Shown here in pieces: positions 59,001 to 64,000 of a DNA stretch of 64,000 bases; position 1 is the first letter of the stretch, and each line of letters begins with the position of its first letter. Source of the DNA: Parelaphostrongylus tenuis (taxonomy: Eukaryota > Nematoda > Chromadorea > Rhabditida > Metastrongylidae); NCBI GenBank assembly GCA_019055375.1, contig JAHQIW010005980.1, forward strand, positions 1 through 64,000, given 5' to 3'. Made by a program: the position numbers and the translations under genes. The notes under the pieces are model-generated. The model had not been told where the DNA came from, did not search any database, and worked only from the letters and a program-made list of their open reading frames with translations.

Positions 59001-62000
59001 TCTTCCTGAATTGGCACAATGAATCGACATCAGTGATCATCGAGCTTACTGAGTAGCAGCGATCAGCCATAGATCGCAGGTATTACCTAATTTCAGATTC
59101 AGTTCGTGTATGTGGAAAAAGCCCACTTAACTATGATCTATGACTTGAAAATTTTTTTCGAATCCAACTTTTCACCAGTCTTAATTCAAAATATTGTTTC
59201 TATCCGACTCTTGTTCCATTTCTTTCTTCCATTCTCTTTTTTCCAATTTCCGTTTCTGTTTCTCTCTATGTCATCCTCGTTTTTACTGGACTCCTAGCTG
59301 TGAACGTTTTCATCATCAAATGCGGAAATTTTCAAAAAACAGGTAAACATCCGATTGTGGTAGAATATTCGATTAAGGAAGTGGAGCAGTGGAAAAGGGA
59401 GAATGACTGAATCCACCATTCAACAGAATTATCTATCTGCGACGATTCCCGTCTAATTTTCATAGTTATGAAATTACTTCGACCAAAGCTGAAACATCTG
59501 TGAATTGAATTTGAAGCAAAATCTCTCACCAAATGGCTGTATGCTTTCCATCAGCGCTATGCTGAATTTTGGTTTTACAAAAATTCGCGAATGATCTTGG
59601 TCGAAACTTCGAGATAATTGTGAATAACAAGGGAACTCTTTGGCTCTTTGGGATAAAAAACATGAGATCATGTAACAGACTGAGAGTGATTCTTGACATT
59701 TTTGCTGTCATGGCAAAGAATTGATTAGAAAGAGTCTTAGACTTCCAAAATTCATCTCTTTTCAGGCGTTCAACTACGCCATAGTGTCATCGGATCTCGG
59801 CGCTGATTTTGTGCATTCCTACGTTGGCCATGAACCAAGTGGTCGCCTTTTCAATGAGATATGTTTGGACTCGAATGGTCAGTGAAGCATGATAACTAGT
59901 GGTGGAAGCAGAGCAACAGTACGCAAATCATGCGTATCGATTAGCAGGAAGATGCCGCGTGTGAAGCAGCTCTACTCATTTCAGGAAAACCACACAATCC
60001 ACTTATCAACGCGGGTGCGATCATTGTAACGTCGTTGATACGAAACCATCTCACTATGGCGGATCGCTTCGATTTTGTGCTAAATGAATACAAAAAACTA
60101 GCTGGAGGAGAACATGTTGGATTCAACAATGCGACGTTAGTTATGCGCATTCAATTGTTCCTTATCTTCATTGGCTTTCTTTTAACGTGTCAAATATGCG
60201 AATCGAAGGTCTAATACTTTTGGCTGCAGCGATATCATGCCGACTGTCGAATCTTTGCATTTTGTACGTATTTTATTTTCTAATCAGTTCTTTATAAGTC
60301 TACAAAAGATGTTAAGCGCTTTTTTGCTATCTGAGGATGCTGAGTGATGTGCAAAATTTTGAAGCTCAAGCTGGAATCGGTCCCGTTTTACCCATACCAG
60401 TACTGTAGTAGCACGCGACCTCAGTACGTATGAAACTAGGATTTATTAGGTTGAGGAAAAAGTTCCTCAAAACCCGCTGAAAGTTCAAGGTTTATACATT
60501 AATTCAATTCAAAGCAACAATAATTATTCTTCTAAATAAAGATCCTCATCATCCACGATCTTCTGCCAACGATCTGCTAGCTTCCGGATCTGCTCGAAGT
60601 GCCATTTTTTGAGCCTTGAATCGCGAAACTCGTGACATTCCTCATCAACTTGATTAAGTGTCTCGAATTAGCTTCCACGCAGGAAATCTTCCATCAGCGG
60701 AAAAAGGCCATAATCGACTGGCGCAGAATCTGGACTGTAGACTGAATGCGGAAAGACTTCGACTCCCTCCAATTTATCAAACTTTTCCGTAATGTTCTTT
60801 GTGGTGTGAGGTTTGACACTGCATTGCTGAGTCAGCGCGCTCTCGACGAATCATTGTCGAGTACTTTTCTTTTACCTCTTTATAAACTCTTAGTTTCTTA
60901 TGGAAATAATCCTGAGATATTCCCATGAATCTACAGTATTGCACCTATGAATCTAACGATATTGTGTGAAACAAATATGAAATCTGAATTTTTCGCGGGT
61001 ATTGAGAAACTTTTTCTTCAACCTAGCAACTCCCGTCAGAGGCTCGTTTTGCATATCACACAGCATTGTCGTATAATTATAATTACATTATGACATTGCT
61101 GTAACAACAGTTGAAGATAAAATATAAGTAGTTTCCTCTATTTTTCTTATTTATGCTCTTCTATATTTTATTTTTTCTCAACGACTAACACAGCTGTATA
61201 TGATTTATTCGGCAAAACGACCTAACAGATCATAAGAAACTTTGTTAAATTTTCTCTAAATTCAGATTTATAGTCAGTGAATTAGCTTGAAGGATATTTG
61301 AATTGAAGAGTTTTGAAGGGATTTACACATGCTCAAACCGTTGTAGAATTAAGAGACTTTCATCTGATTCTCTTTTGAATATCATGATGCTTTAACTATT
61401 TTGTTTAGCTTTCTTTCCGAAAGAGACACTGCTGATCGAAATTATGCCCTCTCTTATTACATGAAGGAGAACAAGTGTTTTCCACCAGGCACTCAAGTAT
61501 GTTGATGATCCAACACCACGACATCAGAACTGTGAATTTCTGACAACATATGTTTTTCACTGATTTGACCTATCTTCTAGGGTCTGCGCGAAGAACTGGA
61601 TCTCTACTTCCAGCTTTGCTCACTGGAAACAAACTGCGACACCGGCTGCAGTCATGGCAGCAACCCTTGCAAACGGAGGTAGTTTCTTGTTTTTCTGGTT
61701 TTCTTTCACATATATATTTCATATTTTGGTTTTGAGTAACGAGATTCAACTTGAACTAAGAACTGAGTAGTATTGAAGGGGTCATCAAGAGACGTGCTGG
61801 GCGCCGTGGACCGGGTGGTAGACCGGGCCACTATTACGAGCGTGTCGGGCAGGTAGAGGCCGGGGCGGAGGGGGCGGATGGAGAGCAGGCAGGTGCCGAC
61901 GGGGGGGCGGGAGAGGGCGGTCTATAGCGACCGCGCTGCGACGGTGCGGTTTGACCGTGTGGTGGTGTGTGGGGGGCGGCCGGCAGGGGGTGTGAGGGCG

Positions 62001-63448
62001 AGCCGTGAGCTTGGCAGATAGGGGATAGATAAGTAGGTAGGAGTTGAGAGAGAGAGGGGGCATGGGGGGTGCAGAAGTCGGGTATTGGTGAGATGAGACA
62101 GAGGAAGAGAGAGGAGGGCAAGAGAAGGGGAGGAGAGAGTGGAGAGGAGGTAGGAAGGAGGCGTGAGGTGGGAGGAAGGGCGATGGTGAGGAAGAAGAGA
62201 GAGTAGAGGAAGGGGGAGGAAGGGAGAAAAAAGAAGAGACAGAATAAAGTCAGTGAAAGGTCTGGAGAAGTGCGAAGGAGAGAGAGGAGGAAAGAACGAA
62301 GGAGGAGAGATAATGTGGGGAGAGATATCGAAGTAGCGAGAAGGGAGAGGAGGAATGAAGGGGGGTGGCGGAGAAGGAGAGGGGGGAAGAAGAGAGAAAG
62401 GAGACGAGAGAGATACAGGAGGAGGGAGAGGTGGGGAGGGAAGGTCGTGGTAGATCAAGATGGGAGGATTAGAAAGAGTGGAGGAGAGCGTAGGTGATTT
62501 TAGACGAGAGGGATGAGGGGGTGTCTATTTCGGATGACAGGTAGATGAAGGTATAGGTGAGTAGGGTGCGGCGATAGAGGACAGGAAAGAGTTGCGAGAG
62601 AAAAGACGGGACGGTGAAGAGGAGGATCAAAATCATGAGTCTGGATGAGAGGGAGGGGAGGGTGGAATGAGATTGTGGAGATGAGACAACAAAATGTTAA
62701 AGTTAGGAGGAATTTTAGGTGTCTGTCACGCATCACGGGCGATAACTGGTGCATGAATCATCCCCCTTTCTTTTTTAATCTTTCTTGGGACTTTGTGCTT
62801 TTTGATCTGAGGGTCCGAACGTACTGTCATTTGTATGTACTCGTGACGGAATGTACGATTTTTCTGGGAAGTGTTTCCATTTCTGGTATGTTGTGGAGCA
62901 GTACCGCCTTGAATTAAGTTCGACTGTTTTAGTTTACTCAGTAAATTATTCTATTGGATGAGCGACTTAAGACGGGAATAATAAATGACTAATTACTTAA
63001 TGCCGAAACAAAGATGGTGATAGGCGTGGTTTGCTATAGTCTCGGGGACGTGGTTTTGGGTAATGATATATTTCTTTAATCAAATTCATGAATTAGGGGA
63101 CTGGGAAAGAAACAAAAAATTCATTACACTATGGGAGAGAGTACTAGGCTGTCTGGATTGCTCCCCGGGTTCTCTCATTATATAGGTAACAAACATTTGA
63201 TTATAGGCACCTAACGACGATGTTCCTAAGTTTGCTTTTTTTTCTAACGAATACTGTTGTCCATCTGAGAGAAGCGTCATCGGTGATGGGTAAAGACGAT
63301 ATATTCTAGGGTGGGGCTGGGCCTGCCTGTCGAATGTCTGGAGTTTCTTGGAGTGATTGATTGTTGTGGTACCAGAATGTCATGGGTATATGCCGCTCTT
63401 GCTCCTCCTCTTGATAAAATGGGAAACTCAGCACAGTCAGGCAAACGG
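49923..63448 (+). CDS. glna: Glutaminase (kidney/GLS type), spliced, 3' end beyond the window
   Basis: The enzyme hydrolyses glutamine to glutamate plus ammonia, the first step of glutaminolysis; animal enzymes are mostly mitochondrial tetramers. Eleven exons are placed: nine clean in splice phase (49,923-50,037; 51,995-52,170; 53,772-53,899; 54,389-54,494; 55,765-55,920; 59,766-59,877; 59,985-60,135; 61,409-61,496; 61,581-61,678) and two in error-laden sequence (about 62,789-62,885 and 63,310-63,448). The order is an N-terminal helical region, then the serine-dependent beta-lactamase-like glutaminase domain. Conceptual residues Y187, S224-x-x-K227, N273, E319 and N326 correspond to human Y249, S286, K289, N335, E381 and N388 with a constant offset of 62, so the active site is intact. 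C-terminal ankyrin repeats are not in the window. A classic Arg-rich mitochondrial presequence is not evident. The orthologue (glna-1, -2 or -3) cannot be fixed here. Confidence 0.93.
51043..51771 (-). pseudogene. Mariner-like element 1, transposase N-terminal part
   Basis: TCTCCAACTAAGTTTCCGAA at the left end and its reverse complement at the right end are the terminal inverted repeats, with a TA beside or near each end. On the minus strand the transposase starts [19 protein letters not shown], then (after a frame change) [20 protein letters not shown] and PRSGRP, the paired-like helix-turn-helix of mariner transposases. It reaches FLNRIVTT, where active elements have the first catalytic Asp (IVTGDE). 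The catalytic domain is missing. It lies in glutaminase intron 1, antisense. Confidence 0.85.
51995..52170 (+). CDS. glna: Glutaminase exon 2
   Basis: Acceptor TTGTTTAG and donor AAG|GTAAGG. It encodes residues about 40-97, ending in [11 protein letters not shown] followed by a K-terminated segment. The SSPEDL(I/L)F word is the conserved start of the glutaminase helical region in animals, where human GLS has a SEDLLF segment. Ends in phase 0. Confidence 0.9.
53772..53899 (+). CDS. glna: Glutaminase exon 3
   Basis: TTTTTTTCAG acceptor and GA|GTGAGT donor (phase 2). It encodes [20 protein letters not shown], matching the conserved LKSTGLR.SDPRL block, followed by an acidic insert (FEDEDDDAR) that is longer and more acidic than in mammals as I recall them. 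Confidence 0.92.
54389..54494 (+). CDS. glna: Glutaminase exon 4
   Basis: TCTTTAG acceptor completes a split Glu codon; GAG|GTAAAT donor, phase 0. It encodes [20 protein letters not shown] and then [14 protein letters not shown], the end of the helical region before the catalytic domain (human C..NI.LL.QAFR...VIPDF..F). Confidence 0.9.
55765..55920 (+). CDS. glna: Glutaminase exon 5 (catalytic Ser-x-x-Lys)
   Basis: TTTTTTTAG acceptor, phase 0 on both sides. It encodes [11 protein letters not shown] (substrate Tyr187), [18 protein letters not shown], and [15 protein letters not shown] with nucleophile Ser224 and base Lys227. The donor is AAAG|GTGCTT, a GT with a weak following context, but the exon junction AFNYAIV fits the family. 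Confidence 0.95.
56462..57224 (+). pseudogene. Mariner-like element 2, transposase C-terminal part
   Basis: GGTCTTTCCATAAGTTAGCG at the left and the inverted right end (CTCTTCATAAGTTTTGGC) form terminal repeats of about 45 bases, with CACTAGAGCA and TAAACACCA matched further in. The + strand frames give fragments such as [10 protein letters not shown] (second-Asp region, normally HDNARPH) and [20 protein letters not shown] (third-Asp region), with several frameshifts. The N-terminal half is deleted. The ends resemble the MITE at 20.3 kb. It sits in the 3.8-kb glutaminase intron. Confidence 0.87.
57447..57612 (+). repeat. CACGTG-core interspersed repeat, copy 2
   Basis: The counterpart of 48,071-48,235, with the same word order and an internal CACGCGTG in place of CACGTGTG. 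It lies in the glutaminase intron behind the mariner remnant. Confidence 0.7.
58025..58335 (+). mobile_element. SINE-A copy 6, diverged
   Basis: The head is ACGATGCAGTGGTTAGAAGTG with a decayed B box (GGTTCAATACC), and the body keeps GGATCGGTAAACTG, CATTGTGTAGGCCAGAG and TATTCAATCACCTC. It is the most diverged copy, in the same orientation as the host glutaminase gene. Confidence 0.7.
59766..59877 (+). CDS. glna: Glutaminase exon 6 (activation-loop exon)
   Basis: CTTTTCAG acceptor, phase 0; G|GTCAGT donor, phase 1. It encodes [20 protein letters not shown], then [17 protein letters not shown]. The RLFNEICL segment is the tetramer-interface loop; Cys260 stands where human kidney-type GLS has Phe322. 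The 3.8-kb intron before it contains a mariner remnant, a CACGTG-core repeat and a SINE-A copy. Confidence 0.94.
59985..60135 (+). CDS. glna: Glutaminase exon 7
   Basis: TTTCAG acceptor completing a Gly codon; donor AC|GTTAGT, phase 2. It encodes [20 protein letters not shown] with substrate-binding Asn273, then [20 protein letters not shown]. This block is one of the most conserved in animal glutaminases. Confidence 0.95.
60335..60425 (-). mobile_element. SINE-C fragment, minus strand
   Basis: On the minus strand GGGACCGATTCCAGC is a damaged B box and the tail AAAATTTTGCACATCACTC matches the SINE-C tail at 23.96 kb. The A-box region has decayed (GTGCTACTACAGTACTGG). Confidence 0.5.
60448..61025 (-). 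pseudogene. Mariner-like element 3, C-terminal remnant
   Basis: TAGGTTGAGGAAAAAGTTCC at the left and its near-perfect inverted copy at the right are the terminal repeats, each bounded by TA. The minus-strand frame gives [20 protein letters not shown], a stop, then [20 protein letters not shown] and DEDLYLEE, the usual end of a mariner transposase. It lies in the glutaminase intron between exons 7 and 8, antisense to the gene. Confidence 0.85.
61409..61496 (+). CDS. glna: Glutaminase exon 8
   Basis: TTGTTTAG acceptor completing a Thr codon, donor CAA|GTATGT, phase 0. It encodes [20 protein letters not shown], with Glu319 and Asn326 of the active site, and NKCFPPGTQ. Confidence 0.94.
61581..61678 (+). 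CDS. glna: Glutaminase exon 9, with a 1-base frameshift
   Basis: TCTTCTAG acceptor; the frame gives [20 protein letters not shown] (Tyr353 corresponds to human Tyr414, with one extra residue before it). An extra G at 61,644/61,645 shifts the frame, and the other frame then supplies [11 protein letters not shown] before the G|GTAGTT donor. Both halves are highly conserved in the family, so one base too many is the simplest reading: sequencing error, assembly error or a damaged allele. Confidence 0.88.
62789..62885 (+). CDS. glna: Glutaminase exon 10, readable only with indels
   Basis: CTTTGTGCTTTTTGATCTGAG near the start resembles the LCPLT-E segment of the family, and GGAATGTACGATTTTTCTGG spells GMYDFSG, where human Tyr466 sits, just before a GTATGT donor. 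Between them the conserved LSLMYSCGMYD block appears only if several single-base insertions are ignored (for example in TACTCGTGACGG). The boundaries are approximate. Confidence 0.6.
63310..63448 (+). CDS. glna: Glutaminase exon 11, readable only with indels
   Basis: A TTCTAG acceptor is followed by words for VGLP, then GV and VVP, NVMGI and finally an intact frame [10 protein letters not shown], the exact PPLDKMGNS motif of glutaminases. The frame changes several times between these words. The donor (GGGTAGGA) is uncertain. The remaining C-terminus is outside the window. Confidence 0.68.
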
Positions 63449-63689
63449 GTAGGAGTAGGCGATCCGCTTTCTGTCAAGTCCGGTCAGTGCTTCGGTGTAA
63501 TTGACATACAACAGCGGCAAGCAGAAGCATGAATGAGTCAGGAAGGCCTAGTAGTTAGGAAACGATCGAATCAGAGTCGTTCAATTTTTTCACAACTATG
63601 ACAGTCTACTACATACATGCTAGGACCTCGAAGAAACCAAACGATCCTCAGACGACGAATGCAGGAAATCAAGCGACTATCGGCGCACA

Positions 63690-63850
63690 CTGTGAAATGA
63701 TAGTTTTTCCTGTCTGTTCGCCGCGCGAGCAAAAAATGCGCGATTGTTCGCTGTCATAATCCGGAAAGGCAAGTGGAAGTTCATTTTCCTGGCTTTCACA
63801 TACTTTATGTTTTTTTTCTTAGCCATAAAACTCGATTTAACATTGTATAA
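63690..63850 (+). pseudogene. Possible THAP-type zinc-finger fragment
   Basis: In the frame through 63,728-63,805 the translation is ASKKCAIVRCHNPERQVEVH followed by FPGFHILY. C-x4-C followed by a H/N and a VHFPGF-like word about ten residues later resembles the start of a THAP domain (C-x2-4-C, then SFH.FP), found in DNA-binding proteins and in P-element-like transposases. The rest of the domain (Trp and the C-x2-H pair) is not seen before the window ends, and no clean exon border is obvious. Its place inside the glutaminase locus would favour a transposon remnant. Confidence 0.3.
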
Positions 63851-64000
63851 ATGAAGGTATGTTTTCGAGTCAAAACTCCTTAGTAGTTGCAATACCAAGA
63901 GATATATATTATGTTTATCCAGTAATGCGCTTTGCCATTCAGAGGAGTTACACTGAGAGAAAAGTACCAAAACGCCAGTTCCTAAACAAGTCCCTTCTTC

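Larger units (their letters stand above)
61770..63540. other. Anomalous low-quality block spanning two glutaminase exons
   Basis: Composition changes abruptly after the exon 9 intron begins: GC-rich to about 62,030, then almost pure G and A to about 62,660, then an uneven AT-rich texture. The two glutaminase exons inside it contain several single-base insertions each, whereas exons 1-8 have none. The texture resembles 1-16.4 kb. Uncorrected long-read sequence used to fill a gap is the most economical explanation. Confidence 0.6.

Noticed and set aside
61922..62458. 178-codon minus-strand proline-rich open frame
   Set aside because: It is the complement of a nearly pure purine tract. Long Pro/Ser/Leu runs are the expected translation of CT-rich sequence and not a protein.
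61581..63448. Glutaminase as a pseudogene
   Set aside because: The first eight exons keep every catalytic residue, all splice sites and all phases. Damage is confined to the part where sequence texture also changes, which suggests error rather than decay. Not excluded without accurate reads.

Overview
This is nuclear DNA of an animal, most likely a parasitic nematode of the strongylid/hookworm type. That placement is inference from four things: one spliced gene with long repeat-filled introns, degraded mariner elements, an RTE-type retrotransposon tail of the kind common in those worms, and dense tRNA-derived SINEs. The sequence does not settle the species. There are no prokaryotic operons, CRISPR arrays or genuine structural RNA genes that I can support.

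Layout. (1) 1 to about 16,390 is a long stretch with no recognisable gene or repeat. It is T/G-skewed to about 10.3 kb, then A/G-skewed with few homopolymers, and ends abruptly where ordinary repeat-rich nematode sequence begins. I suspect poorly corrected long-read gap fill. (2) 16.4-33 kb is a repeat nest: a tRNA-headed SINE family (SINE-A), including one copy nested in another with target-site duplications; two further tRNA-like families (B and C); at least four copies of a large foldback family (FB2); a second foldback family (FB1); a mariner-derived MITE; a roughly 41-bp degenerate minisatellite; and an RTE retrotransposon 3' end. (3) 33-49.6 kb is mostly anonymous intergenic DNA with scattered repeats, an RTE-like fragment, an FB1 palindrome beside an AT microsatellite, and short palindromes. 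(4) 49.9 to about 63.45 kb carries the one clear gene, a kidney-type glutaminase on the + strand. Eleven coding exons can be placed, including a short first exon whose splice phase fits the next exon. Two perfect TGACGTCA (CRE) octamers lie upstream. The introns hold three dead mariner elements, a SINE-A copy and other repeats. The C-terminal ankyrin part lies beyond the window. (5) About 61.77-63.54 kb is another anomalous block, first GC-rich then extremely purine-rich. The last two visible glutaminase exons lie inside it and can be read only by changing frame repeatedly, which points to uncorrected sequence rather than biology. (6) The last few hundred bases look normal again and include a possible THAP-type zinc-finger fragment.

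The encoded function is glutaminolysis: hydrolysis of glutamine to glutamate and ammonia. The rest is mainly a record of transposition. No new multi-gene system is visible. The most unusual structures are the foldback families, the tRNA-derived SINE families, and the change in sequence quality across the last exons of the glutaminase.
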